NCBI RefSeq assembly: GCF_032854445.1
Contig: NC_088303.1
Coordinates: forward strand, 32,311,501-32,375,500
DNA length: 64,000 bases
Direction of reading: 5' to 3'
Origin: Liolophura sinensis
Lineage: Eukaryota; Mollusca; Polyplacophora; Chitonida; Chitonidae
Shown here: one piece after another, positions 26,127-38,204 of the stretch
How positions within the stretch are numbered: the first letter of the stretch is position 1
Layout: every line of letters begins with the position of its first letter
The notes under the pieces: model-generated
What the model was told of the DNA's origin: nothing
What the model saw: the letters and a program-made list of their open reading frames with translations, nothing else
The model's database searches: none
Made by a program: the position numbers and the translations under genes

Positions 26127-26455
26127 GTGAGTGAGTGAGTGAATGAGTGAAGGCTTGGGGTTTAAGGTCCTACTTAACAATATGACGACGATTGAATCCT
26201 AAGAATGTATGTAATGTGCCTCCTTGTTGCCGGACGGATTTCCACCGCTCTTTTATCTAGTGCTGCTTCACTGAGACGACCTACCGAAGGCAAGTAAGGC
26301 GCCCCGCCCGAGCCATTATACTGATACGGGTCAACCAGTTGTTGCACTATACCCTTCATGCTGAACGCCAAGTGAGCAAGTTACAACGACCTCTTTTTAG
26401 GTCTTAGGTGCGACTTGACCTTGGACATAACCTGGATCTACCGCTCCCGAAGCGG
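26127..26455 (-). mobile_element. Full-length family B SINE with 12-bp target-site duplication
   Basis: On plus: GTGA tail complement, 'ggcttggggtttaaggtcct', 'ggacggatttccaccgctct', 'cgagccattatactgatacg', and a reversed tRNA-like head ('aacctggatctaccgctccc'). Direct repeats of 'ggataatgatga' flank it at 26115-26126 and 26456-26467. Confidence 0.9.
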
Positions 26456-26467
26456 GGATAATGATGA

Positions 26468-26894
26468 AAGACAATATATATTATTACCAAAGAAAAATGA
26501 GCTATACCCTCATTGAGACGATTCTAAATGACATCAGAAATAATGTAAAAAATATCCCAACATTAAATTTCAATAGATTAAAAGAGTTTGGAAAAAATTG
26601 AATTACTTGAACTTTAATTAATTCAAGTGGAATTTATCCTTTCTAAAAAGTTATATTCATTTCATTTTACTTTTTGCTAATCTTAATATCAACATGTTGG
26701 CCAACTCAATAATACTTTAGACAACTAGTTCTGTTATATATAGGTAGAAATAAATGAAATGTCAACAGAGAGCAAAACAGTATATTATGAGGGAGAAATA
26801 AAATGTTTTGTTCAGGGCCAATTGCCCATGCGTTTTGTTGGTTGAAATCGACAGGCGGAGGAATAGTCGTATATATACTATTGTGTGAGTTGGT
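26468..26894. other. No gene seen
   Basis: AT-rich unassigned DNA. Confidence 0.4.
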
Positions 26895-27185
26895 AGACGT
26901 CATCTTTCATAACGTCATCAAAAAACGTCATCATATATAACGTCCACATAATATCATACATAACCTGCACATAAATAACGTACACATTAACAGCGTGCAC
27001 ATAAATAACGTCATCAAAAATAATGTGCATATAAATAACGTCCAAATTAATAAAATGCACATAAATAAGGTCATCAAAAATAACATGCTCATAAATAACA
27101 TGCACAGAAATAACGTGCACACAAATAACGTCCTCAAAAACGTCATCATTAAAAAACGTCATCATATATAGCGTGATCATAAATA
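26895..27185. repeat. Minisatellite, about 17-19 bp unit
   Basis: About 15 units follow the pattern 'aacgt(c/g)(n)(n)cataaat', for example 'cacataaataacgtcatc'. Minus-strand ORFs over it (VIYVHVI-type repeats) are artefacts. Confidence 0.8.
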
Positions 27186-27189
27186 GTAC

Positions 27190-28260
27190 ATGTCTTATGT
27201 ACAAAATGTTTTTCACCGTGTGTTTGATCCACGATATTTCGTTATGAAAACATTAAAAAACAGGGCATTGCTGTCATTGTCGAAAAAAATATGTTACTTT
27301 TGAAATGTTGATATGGAATTAAGATTATTACTAGGTCGCCATGGCAGAAATATATTGCTACAGGATCGTATATCATAAAAATTCTAAACCTTTCCACATC
27401 AGAAAAACTAGGCGTGAAAAAGGGAACCTATATACATGTATTATGGTGTACCAGTAGGCTATAACAAAGTATACCCGACAAGTGTATTATTTCAGTTGTA
27501 TATGGTAAATACGATTTAAGATTTAATGCGGAATTACTGATATCAGTAAATGCTTTATAAATTTAGCTTTAGTTCCCCTTTAGTATAACCATGCGCTGTA
27601 TTGGGAGAAACGTAGATGTGAATAACTATGTAGACCGATGCTAAATAAAGAATAGCCTATGTTCACCCTTTCAGGTTTATATATCTAGATATATTTATCA
27701 CCAACATATATTTCTTGTAGACAGAACGTCTATAAACGTGCCTGTTTTTTTTTTTTTGACAGCGTCCATGTATACTTTAATGACTTAAACAATATTTAAA
27801 ATTCAAATATGCTGTGATATTGCAATGTTAAGTGCTTGTTTTTCATGGTTAAATGCTTTGTCCCGACGCCATGAATATTGCGATCTCCATCAACTATACA
27901 CATACATACATATGTATACTCGGTATAAATGGACGTGTTAATAATTTCGAAGACGTCGCATGATTTTATTTATATTTTTAAAACAATGCGAGTGTCCCCG
28001 CACAAAGTGATGTTAATGGATGTGCTAAATGTGAGAACTTGCCGTTGTTGTCTCGATAAATGTTCACATTAAAACATTAGCTTGGTTAATTTATGGGTAC
28101 CATAAAACTGAAAACTGGTGGTAAGGAATTAAATCAAATTAATTCAACGTTAAACGTTGCTAGGCGTTTGATCACCACATGTGGTTGTAGAAAATATTTA
28201 TTTAATGAACCAAGACTTGCTATACTTAGGGATATTGCATACAGATTTGTAACTCAGCAG
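27190..28260. other. No gene seen
   Basis: AT-rich DNA. The small ORF at 28093-28284 has no recognisable homology. Confidence 0.4.
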
Positions 28261-28515
28261 TGTTTTAAGGCCACCAAGAAATAAAAAAAGAAAAACAATA
28301 CTAAAGAAAAAAACAACGACAACTGAAAAAGAGCAGCAAATCTAAAAGTTACATAAGAAGAAAGTTTCTGTAAGAAGAAAAAAAACTGAGTTCAAAAACC
28401 AGAATATAATTCTTATTGCTAAGAAAAGACGGCAAAAAAGACAAGAAAACGAAAATAAGAAAAAAAAAACCACATAAAACCTAAAAGTCACGGTTTAGAA
28501 GAAGAAAGACGCTCC
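28261..28515. repeat. A/purine-rich low-complexity tract
   Basis: Long runs of A broken by G and C ('aagaaaaacaatactaaag', 'aagacaagaaaacgaaaat'). Some 'aacctaaaagtcac' pieces recur, suggesting a decayed tandem repeat. Confidence 0.6.
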
Positions 28516-29500
28516 GCGCTCAAAACCAGATTAACTTAACAGTTAAGATATATTCTATTTTTATTGTATGCACCCTTAAGGTCTGTATAAGGATGATGTT
28601 TCGATGGCCGAATTCCCACGCGGTCGGTGTGATCAACACGGTGTTGTCAATGTTCAACTTGAGTCACAGAACAAGCCCTCATACTTGTGGTCATGGCTCA
28701 TTCTCATCCGCTGCTTCATTGTTTTTTTTTTGTTTTTTTTTTTGTTATTTTTCATTGAAACACACGAGCTGATAAATATTAAGCATTTCTTTATCAATGT
28801 TTGTGATCTGAAGCACCTTTATAACTTGATAACATCTGCAGATATTCCAATTACCTTGGCATTACATCCTTACCGTTTGCCTTAACAAATGCCCTTAGTA
28901 TGTTTCTTTTTGTGCACAACTCATTAATATTCTATGTACATAATTATGCGCTGGCTATCGTCTGATCTTTGTATCCAGCCATGTTGTTAATCATCTACAG
29001 ATATATCAACGGCAAATAACATACAGAGTCAGTGTTAAGACACGAACGCCTCTTATAGAGCATACGTCAAATACCTGGCGAAACAATCCACTTTGATGTA
29101 GCGGGAGATGTCTTATGAATAACTAATCCCTACTTGTCTATTCCGACGTGAATCACACATGAATTAAACCGCTAGAAATCCACCACAGATTGTCATTAAG
29201 GACAACTATTAGTTATTCGACATCGAATTGCTAATTAAATTATTGGCTTAATTGCCGCTATCTATTCACCGGCACCTTAATAAACAAGCGAAGCTGTGTT
29301 ACTAAGTGCAGAACTGTTACACTTGGGATTTTTGTTGTCACTGCTATGGGCTTAGAAATAATGTAAGCTTAAAACTTTGTGTGTTCGTTATCTTAGTACA
29401 TGTAACTTTCACCAGTGCCTGTATAAAAGAGCCGTATGTATACCCTCAATTTTGCAATGTTAACCTAAGCTGACAAACTCGCATGTCACTTGAGTGCTCT
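28516..29500. other. No gene seen
   Basis: Unassigned DNA. The ORF at 28604-28885 crosses a poly-T tract and looks like chance. Confidence 0.4.
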
Positions 29501-30905
29501 TTATGACTTATACCAGTAACCCTGTTCGATATCCGCTTCTGAACACTTTCTTTCGCTATTTATCCCAGAACTATCACTACCTACTGGGGGCCAATTGTTC
29601 AAAAGTATATTAAAAGTTAAGCCAGGCTTAAATCTTACTACCAGTCATGGACTAATACGAAACTAATGGGATTTTGTTCAGGCTAAGGCTTCTACCAGGC
29701 TTAATTGCTAATACACATTTAAACAACTGGGCCCTGCTGTTTACCGTCTCTGTGGCTTACTAAAATAACTTTATCAATAGTCACAGCTAAACACTTAATG
29801 TGTAGCCCAGAATTACTTCTACATGCAGCCAATTGAACTTAATACTTCTGTGACTTTTATCCAGTAACCTTGTCAATAGTTACACCTACTAACCACATCT
29901 GGACACCTGTTTCCGCGGTGCGTCCCCAAAACTACTACTAACTACTTGTGATATTCATAGCCACATCTGGACACATTCTTTCGCTGTGTTACCCCAGAAC
30001 TTCTACTAACTACTTCTGATATCTGTGTGATTTCCACCATTGACCCTGTCCATAGCCACATCTGGCTAAAAACTACTTCTGATATCTCTGTGAGTTTCAC
30101 TTATGACCTTGTCAGTAACCACATCTGGACACCTTCTTTTGATGTGTTACCCCAGAACTTCTACTAACTACTTGTGATAAGTATGTGATTTCGACCAGTG
30201 ACCCTGTCACATTTGGCTAATAACTACTTCTGATATCTCTGTGAGTTTCACCAATGACCTTGTCAGTAACAACATCTGGACACCTTCTTTCGCTGCGTTA
30301 CACCAGAACTTCTACTGAATACTTCCAATATCTCTGTCAGTTTCACCAACGACCTTGTCAGTAACCACATCTGGACACCTTATTTCGCTGCGTTACACCA
30401 GAACTTCTACTGAATACTTCCAATATCTCTGTCAGTTTCACCAACGACCTTGTCAGTAACCACATCTGGACACCTTCTTTCGCTGCGTTACCCCAGAACT
30501 TCTACTGAATACTTCCAATATCTCTGTGAGTTTCACCAACGACCTTGTCAGTAACAACATCTGGACACCTTCTTTCGCTGCGTTACCCCAGAACTTCTAC
30601 TGAATACTTCCAATATCTCTGTGAGTTTCACCAATGATCTTGTCAGTAACCACATCTGGACACCTTCTTTTGTTGCGTTACACCAGAACTTTTACTGAAT
30701 ACTTCCAATATCTCTGTGAGTTTCACCAATGACCTTGTCAGTAACCACATCTGGACACCTTCTTTAACTGCTACAGTACATTGGGTGCCAAGGGCACCGA
30801 AATAACAGAGTTTGGAATTTTTGAGAGGTGAAAGGTGACGAAAATGGCAAAAAAAACCCATCATTCTCTTTGTTACCCCAGAATTACCACTAACTTGTAA
30901 TATCT
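29501..30905. repeat. 95-bp minisatellite array
   Basis: The unit runs 'aacttctactgaatacttcc', 'aatatctctgtgagtttcac', 'caatgaccttgtcagtaacc', 'acatctggacaccttctttc', 'gctgcgttacaccag'. The period is exactly 95 bp between 30307 and 30402. Homogeneous copies occupy about 30240-30765 and diverged ones lie to the left. About 90 bp of unrelated sequence interrupts it near 30770-30860 before a final partial unit. Confidence 0.85.
29586..29734. mobile_element. MITE with GGGCC(C)AATTGTT-type inverted repeats
   Basis: The left end 'gggggccaattgttcaaaag' and the reverse complement of the right end 'cagggcccagttgtttaaat' pair for about 40 bp, including an inner 'ttaagccaggctta'. It is 149 bp and noncoding, and it sits inside the decayed part of the 95-bp array. 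Confidence 0.75.
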
Positions 30906-31082
30906 CGTGGGCCCAGACCACCCCCACTTTTCAAGACATGCCTCCTCCCTAAATGTTATGTTTCAGGGAGAATTTGATCCGACAGGAAATGCTAAATATT
31001 CTACTGTAGTGCATTGTTTTAAAATTTCTTGTTCTTTCATATTTACTGTACTAAAATGAACAAAGGCTAGTTCTGATCGAGC

Positions 31083-31183
31083 TCTGTCCGGTTTCATCAC
31101 ACCATAATGTCGGCCAACGCTGTATAAGTGAAATATTCTTGAGCACGCAGTAAAACAACAATCAAATAAATAAACAAATGAAT
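31083..31183 (+). mobile_element. Family A SINE 3' half
   Basis: 'gtataagtgaaatattcttg', 'gtaaaacaacaatcaaataa' and an AATA-type tail. Confidence 0.75.
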
Positions 31184-31199
31184 ATATTCAGTGCTCTGA

Positions 31200-31620
31200 C
31201 GTCTTTCAATTTTTTTTGCCTTTTTTCGGCTTCGCGCTCTTTTAGAACGCACTTATCGGTTCACCAATTAACTTTTAATGGCTGAAAATTCGTCAAACGA
31301 CAATCTGGGCTGCGTGGCTTTAGGGGCCCAGGCCCCTCGCCTGTTGTGCTTGGATAAACTTTCATGCAGCCATCAACCACCCGGTCACCCACATTATATC
31401 TTTTAAAGTTTTTTTTAAAAATGTCGGTTTTAAGACTCTGAACACTATATATTTATACCACTTGTTTCGGTGCCCAAACTTTGAATGTCTGCTCAAGAAT
31501 ACGAGTATGGAAACCTAATGCCGCGGAGCCTCCGGACCCTCGCCTGATAAGCCAATGAAAGCTTTCAAAACCCCATTTTCAGCATGTCATTTTTACCGCT
31601 CTATACCGTTCAGGCCCCAT
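31200..31620. repeat. Possible diverged pair of a dispersed repeat
   Basis: 'ggcccctcgcctgttgtgct' (about 31333) and 'ggaccctcgcctgataagcc' (about 31534) share similar surroundings roughly 200 bp apart. The 'cggcttcgcgctctttta' motif looks like part of an old repeat. The family is not identified. Confidence 0.3.
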
Positions 31621-31821
31621 CTACTGATGTCCAAAAATGACTGAGATCTCGTCTTCGGCAATGTGCGTGAGTCGTAGGCGTTCCGTGACCGAAACGGACA
31701 TGATGGGCTGAGATATTTGGGCATGTCTACTTTTAATTTCCTTCCCATGCCACTGAAAGTCTTTGGCAATTTTTTCAACTTACAGACTATTCCACTACTA
31801 CCCGAACCTTCAATAGGGGAC

Positions 31822-33139
31822 GGACGAAAACCCCGGCGGACAAAAGCCCCGGTGGACATAAGTACCTGGATCAGTATTAAGAATATTTGCTTGTTTCTGA
31901 AAACTTAAAACATTCTCCCTGAAGTGACGTTTCAAATTTCAATACACGTTTGAAATCTGTAGAACCCTTTTTTACTCGTTCAACTTCCATGTATTCTAAC
32001 AGAAAACTAAAGAAGGTGACAAGTATGGCATGCAATTGCTATTTTGCAGGTTGTGTAAAACTTTTCTTTCTTTATTCTAAGAACGAAGCCAGGGCAAACG
32101 ACCCTGTGGACAAAAGCCCCATTTTTTGTTCGCTATAACAGATGTATCAAAAAATTTAGATTATTGAGTAATTTAAACCAAATCATTTTCTTTGCAGCGA
32201 TGTTAGTCTATAGCATGTAAATTAGTCTAGTCTAAGAACACAAATCTGATGCTATAGCCTAAGATCTCTGCAAAGAAAAATGGTTGATTCTAAATACTTG
32301 TAGAAGTGATGGTTTTAACTCTAGAAAACAAAAGAAAGATTCTTCACAGTGTAGATCTTCAAAAACATGTTTTTTCGTGATTTCGGGAATTAATGATATA
32401 TAATTTTTTATCTTATTTATCTTACGTTAATATATAATGGTTCCGATTTAACGTTAAGATCACTGATTCGTTTTATTTATTATAAACATCCATGTAGGAT
32501 ACATAAAATAGAAACGATTACACAGTAACTTATAAAAAACAAATTTATTATATTTTATTCTTGTTATTATTCTAAAGAGTGTTTAAAAATAATATTTTCC
32601 GTGTGAACTATAATATGATTTGGTTTAAATTTCAAATTAATCTAAATTTTTAAATACATCTGTTGTAGTGAACACATAAAATTGCTTCAGATGCCTGTAG
32701 GCCGACTCAAAAAGCATACGTAACTGCAGGCGCGGGGTGATTCTGTGAATCACAGTGAGATATATCCTCTAAGCCATGCTGGGAAAGTTCAGCCAAATAA
32801 ATTGAGTATAGTGGTAGATGCTTTGGTGAATAAACATATTTGCTTGACGACAAGTATTGGATAATAACATTAGTTAGACATCAGAGAATGTCAGTTTTTC
32901 CCACGTTGTTTTGAAATAGTATATGTACAACGTTTCTGAAAGGAAAGCTGCTGCAATCGGGTGCGCGAACTGGGATAAGTTTTGATGACAAGTTTTTAAA
33001 TTGCAAACGGCGTCAAACTATATATATTTCCTGTCAGGTATTTAACATCATGTTTTAAACTGTCGGATATGTTTTATCGGTTAATTAAGACGACGGGTTT
33101 GTTGTCTGTCGGGGCTTTTATCCGCCAGGGCTTTTGTCC
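31822..33139. mobile_element. 1.3-kb TIR element, no transposase
   Basis: The left end (GGACGAAAACCCCGGCGGAC, then AAAAGCCCCGG) and the reverse complement of the right end (GGACAAAAGCCCTGGCGGAT, then AAAAGCCCCGA) match over about 37 bp with roughly seven mismatches. An internal 'gtggacaaaagccccat' lies near 32105. The 1.3-kb interior is AT-rich and has no ORF over about 62 codons. It fits a non-autonomous DNA transposon. No clear target-site duplication is seen. Confidence 0.65.
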
Positions 33140-33179
33140 TGGATTCACCTCCAGTGACGTTATTAGCTGTGTAATCCAA

Positions 33180-33343
33180 GAATCCCCACTTTCAAACTCG
33201 GGTCGGGTCACATCATAGGCTTTAGAAAGGGTACTTGTTGCTGCCTCGCTTGGCGCTCAGCACTGCGATGACTGGTTGGCTCGGTGTCAAAAGTGAATTT
33301 GTGGAGTGTCATGTCTGGTGTCTTCGGCATGACAAGAAAACAC
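33180..33343 (+). mobile_element. Family B SINE, head and part of core
   Basis: 'tttcaaactcgggtcgggtc' (B box), 'cgcttggcgctcagcactgc', 'gatgactggttggctcggtg' and 'tgtctggtgtcttcggcatg' read in the reverse sense of the other copies, so this one is plus-oriented. Confidence 0.75.
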
Positions 33344-33344
33344 A

Positions 33345-33935
33345 TGCACCTCCTTCGACCTGATTTCTCCAATCATTCAGTTAACCACTTGTGACTTTGA
33401 ACAAAGGGTTTAAAGGGTTACTTGGTGATAATTAAAATTATGTATGAAATAGACATTGGCTGACATTTTGTTATAGTTATATATTTATTTCATATGAGTT
33501 TGAAACCGCGATGAAGAATTTCTCACTTATATGACTTTCTATTACAGTTAACAGATTATTTTTTAGTGTAACAAGGTAAACTACTGATCTATATTGTTAT
33601 AATGACCAAAGTATTTTGGCGATAATTTAGGCTGAGAAAAAAAAAACATACATTGCCTGATATATTGTAACAATGGACAAAGATATTTTGCTGATTATTT
33701 ATATTACGAAAACAATATATATTAAATGGCAAATCGTTATTATAAAGGACAGCTGAAAAGATACGGCCTCCCAACATAACCCTTAAACTGAAAAGCGCTT
33801 TAAGCTATAGCTGTAATAAATATTTATGAAGAATGGCTAATTTACATTTGAGCTATCGCGTTTGATTGATGGGAGCACCTTTACAGACGTAACATGTTTG
33901 TTTGAAACATGGCGGAATGCAGCCTGTCTTATATA
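33345..33935. other. No gene seen
   Basis: AT-rich unassigned DNA. Confidence 0.4.
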
Positions 33936-34400
33936 ATGACTAACACCCAAATGCAGTATCAAACGAGTACAAGTGAACGTTTCCTGCAAGGCTGCGGTAT
34001 TATGGCAGTACAGGTGTAAGCTTACAGTATTGTGTACCTTGAAATGATTGCAGTTTGACATCAGCAATCAATGCAATTGCAGTATGGCATGAAACCTAAA
34101 GATTTCAGTATTATGTATATATAACTACTGACGGCGTGGTTGAAGTATTGCGTAAGAATTGACGGCTGCAAGATTGCAGTATTACATGGGCATTGGCATA
34201 CTATTGCAGTATTACATGAATGTTGGCATAAACGGTTTCAGTCTAACATGAGTACTGACAGCTTACGATTGTAGTATTAAAATGACGTTGACATAAACGA
34301 GTACAGCATTATGAGAGCACTCAGGGCGTACGAGTGCAGTATTATTTGAAAATTAGCGCACGATTGCAATATTACAAGGTCATTGGCAGTATTATAGGAA
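33936..34400. repeat. Decayed minisatellite with 'gattgcagtattac' core
   Basis: The core recurs about every 30-45 bp between 34020 and 34400 ('gattgcagtattacatg', 'ctattgcagtattacatgaa', 'gagtgcagtattatttga'). Confidence 0.6.
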
Positions 34401-34932
34401 AACACACAAATGAGGTATTTGTTTTGCGATTAACTTAAGCTAATGAAACAGACAAACTGTTTGATGGGAACAGATAAATGTGTGTTCAAAACAGTTCGTA
34501 CATTTATTTGCTTGGTGTTTGATAGCGCAAATAAAAATGATTTTACTGTTGATGATTTTGATTAGATCTGAACTGGATTGGAAGTAAAACATGTGTTAGA
34601 CAACCCATCTATCCAGCATGCCTCTTTTGTCAAAAGATGCCATGAGTGAGGTCCGACGTTCTAACTGTTTCAAAATTTCTGTCCTGCATATATATACAAT
34701 CACCTAACTTTTATTAGTGGAATTAAAGAAACAAATGTATAGGTGAAAGCCCTTTTTATTAAATGAGAAACTCTGCTTGTTTAAACAAGCATGTAATTTG
34801 TTATTCTGTCTGTTTCATTCGCGTAGTTTTTTTTGGCACAAACTATTTATACCTTACACATATATCAAACAACTCGTAGTAATAAACGGAGGAAAGATTT
34901 GTCGGTTAGGTAAGTCCCTGTTTTCTGTTGGT

Positions 34933-34995
34933 GTATGATGGTTAATTACTGGTGTACGATGGTTAATTACTGATGTAGGATGGTTAATTACAGCC
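34933..34995. repeat. 21-bp triplicate
   Basis: Three direct copies of 'tgtatgatggttaattactg' with single substitutions. Confidence 0.85.
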
Positions 34996-35478
34996 ACATG
35001 GACTTTATATGTGCACGTTAACGTTATAGCTTATAACAAAGCGGGGTCTATGTCACGTATCTAATTAACTGATATGAATTATTTTCTCGGGATCGAAAAT
35101 AAAAAAGAGCAGATTTCGACATTCTGCTGTAATAAGCATTTACTGTGAGTCGTCTTCATTGTAAATATATGTAATGTTTCAGTCGTATTTATTGTTTACG
35201 GCGTATTGGGACGTTATCAGTTTTTCCTCACATCCTGTGCTAATATAAGAGATTATCTCAATGTACAGGGACTGTATCGGTTATATACATGTAGCTATAG
35301 ACTGTATATGGCTGCGCGATTGTATGGTCATCAATCACACATATGTACATGACAAGCTTATCACTTTGCACGTTCAAATATAAAACACGGCTCCACTTCA
35401 TTAGCATAGTAATGAAATCTATCGGCCAGTAACACGCTAAATGCCATCTTTAACCATCTTAACACGTTTTTATCAAAG

Positions 35479-35617
35479 GACCTGTGATGGAATCAGCTAC
35501 GGACACCACCCTTGTTCTCGGTTTCCCCCTTGTCCTCGCTGCGAGCCTGCCCTTCCCCCCGCCTCAGGCACTTTTCTATGTCCTCCGCCCAGTCACATCG
35601 GTCAAGAAGTTCACCAG
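35479..35617 (+). CDS. Candidate orphan exon in a GC-rich island
   Basis: The 139-bp stretch, much GC-richer than its surroundings, lies between a weak acceptor (cgtttttatcaaag) and a good donor (CACCAG|GTACGG). One frame reads PVMESATDTTLVLGFPLVLA followed by LPFPPPQALFYVLRPVTSV, which is hydrophobic and leader-like. A second frame, continuous with an upstream ATG at 35441, is also open. No family is recognised. Confidence 0.22.
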
Positions 35618-35619
35618 GT

Positions 35620-36558
35620 ACGGTTCGTTAATTGGAAATTAAATCTCTAGCTATTCATCTAGGAGAACTTATCACTTAACACATATAAACAACTGTTCAC
35701 CACTTTCGATCCCGCACATGTCTCTGATGAACAGGGCAGGCGCGTTGGCGAGATTTATTAGCCCGTTTGTCAAATCTGGGAAAATAATTAGCCCCTGAGC
35801 AAGTATATATGTATGTATGTATGTATGGGCCTCTATATTCATTTACATGTATACAGGGGCGTAAACATTTCGTAACTATTCGTCTCAATCTACAATACAT
35901 TCCCATTTAATTAGACATTCTTTTTTAAGTCAGTGAAATAACATTTAGAATTCATTACGTCATTACATGCGTTCTTTTTTGTTCCTTATTGAATGAATTC
36001 ATTACTTTTCTCACTACTGTTGTATTTGAATAATTGATTTTCGGAGGGATATCATGGGATGATTTCGTTATTAGGGTTCACAGAGTATACCCATGTGTAA
36101 GTTTACACCTACATGACCTGACGAATTCAAGAATATATTATAGGCATAAAAATGTCAATCAAAAATCAACGTGCACTCGCCGCAACTATATTAAACCGAT
36201 TGCTCGTTAGTTTAGCGAAAGACAAATACACTACATAATAAAATATCTGTCGATGTTAACTACCCACGAATGCATTATACAGTCAGTTGGCTATACTGTG
36301 TTAAAGATATATAAGAAATACGCTGTAAAAAAGTTTCGACCTTGAAATTGTACTAGCTATACATGTACCATTTGCAGTTTGATGGAATAATTTTATAAGA
36401 GCAAACCTTAGCAGCATTTTCTGATGCGGTTAGAGACATAATTATGACATATTGTACATATATTCTGTTTGATTTTAATTAATGCAATGCTGTTTTTTAC
36501 TTTCCTTACTTATTACAAATCTAATATACAAAGGTTTTGAATAAGAGAGTCCATTTAT
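35620..36558. other. No gene seen
   Basis: AT-rich DNA with a short (GTAT)n run at about 35808-35826. Confidence 0.4.
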
Positions 36559-36570
36559 GTGCAAATTATA

Positions 36571-36722
36571 TTTTTTTTATTTATCTCATTGGTGTTTAAC
36601 GCCATTCTCAAGGATATTTCACTAATACGACGGCGGCCAGCATTATGGTGGGAGGAAACCGGGCAGAGCCCGGGAAAACCCACGACCATCCGCAAGTTGA
36701 TGCCAGACCTTCTCACGTACGG
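36571..36722 (-). mobile_element. Family A SINE, 5'-truncated, 12-bp target-site duplication
   Basis: 'ggtgtttaacgccattctca', 'tacgacggcggccagcatta' and 'cccacgaccatccgcaagtt' end at 'cttctcacgtacgg'. Perfect direct repeats of 'gtgcaaattata' lie at 36559-36570 and 36723-36734. The truncation plus target-site duplication fits incomplete reverse transcription. Confidence 0.9.
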
Positions 36723-36884
36723 GTGCAAATTATAAATTGAATATTTAATATAATATGGTATGCATGTGGAAATACATATTTTCGAAGAGATGTGGAGCTA
36801 TGGAGCGGAAATGTATGAGAAATATGTACATAATCATGTAGGATCACGAGTTCTAATCTCCATTCATAAGGGAAAACAACTTTT

Positions 36885-36945
36885 GCTCAGTTAGGTCGTG
36901 TGTTCGAATCCAGCTCTCGTTGGATCGGCCGCCTATTTAAAAGGA
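36885..36945 (+). mobile_element. Possible tRNA-like SINE fragment
   Basis: 'gtgtgttcgaatccagctct' carries a B-box-like motif after 'gctcagttaggtc'. It is too short to assign. Confidence 0.25.
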
Positions 36946-37180
36946 GGAAAAAAACCCAGGTACCGGTACCTAGTTATGCATGCACTGTGTCTCCCTCGCT
37001 CCACCCCCACCGCCATTTAAGAAACAAAGTGATTGCCATCTCAATTAAAAAAGCCTCATGTAAGGTGTAAATCACTAATCAAATACACAAATCAAAACAG
37101 CTAAATGGAAAATACAGTGAATACAAACTGCTACATCATTCCGAATGGATTATAGAGCAATTTTATAATGACAAGTTTCG

Positions 37181-37266
37181 TGCCACCATAATGCTGGCTG
37201 CCGTCGAATAAGTGAACTATTCTTGAGTACAGGGTAAAACACCATTCAAATAAATAAATAAATAAA
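37181..37266 (+). mobile_element. Family A SINE 3' fragment
   Basis: 'ccataatgctggctgccgtc', 'gtaaaacaccattcaaataa' and a regular AATA tail. Confidence 0.8.
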
Positions 37267-37591
37267 CATTATGACGAATAGAGCAGTTTTTATTTTGTTA
37301 GAAAGAACGGTCTAAAAATTGAAGCAGTAAATATTTTCAGTGTACAATTAGACGCTATATATGACTGATTGATTGTTTGTTGTTTGTGGTTGTATATACA
37401 ACATACTATTTAGAGACGAGACCATTAAACATTTTATTGCCGGTCTACTTTCGTTCATGGGCTCAAAACTAATTTGAATCATTAAGTATAGAAATAAATC
37501 GGTTACATATGCAAATGCAATTAGAACAACAGAAATCTTCACCATAGACTGTTCTGCTCTCGGCAATTACAGGCCGGTTCAAATATTCATC

Positions 37592-37827
37592 GGAGTGACC
37601 ACCGTGGCTGAGAGGATTAGCGCGCCAGCAGGGCTCAATGATCTAGGAGCCTCCCACCAATGCAGTCGCTATGAGTTCAGGTCTAACTCTGGCTGGCTTC
37701 CTCTCCAGCGGATGGTTGTTGGTATTCCCCAGTCTCGGCTAGGTTTCCTCCCACCTTAATGCTGGCCGCCATCGTATAAGTGAAATATTTTTGAGTATGG
37801 CGTAAAACACCAATCAAAAAGATAAAT
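37592..37827 (+). mobile_element. Full-length family A SINE with 11-bp target-site duplication
   Basis: A head with 'ccgtggctgagaggattagc', a B-box-like 'atgagttcaggtct', the core and a tail are all present. Direct repeats of 'aaatattcatc' lie at 37581-37591 and 37828-37838. Confidence 0.9.
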
Positions 37828-38204
37828 AAATATTCATCAGCAGCATCAATGTATGTTAAGCACATGATCATCCACCATAGTCTGGTCGACGTGGTTGTCT
37901 TGACCTGAGGAAAAAACATACTCTACATAACATATATAACCACAGAGCTTAGGGAGATAAGAAACTGATTGCTCGGGGCGGAATTTACAAGTGCTTACAT
38001 GATCTGAATGACATCATGAGATAAGTGTTTTCTAATCTGTAATCAGAACATTTTAATCTTACGATCAGAATGCATTTAAGACAATTTCACTGGCTGTGAC
38101 TTGTAAACATTTGATAAGGGATTGTTTTAACATTTGAACAAGACTCTGTGCTATGGTTGCAAAGTGGATAAAATCAATAATGTCCATGAGAATTCTGGAA
38201 TACA

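Noticed and set aside
26878-27216. Minus-strand ORF rich in Val, Ile, His and Asp
   Set aside because: It is the translation of the 18-bp minisatellite.
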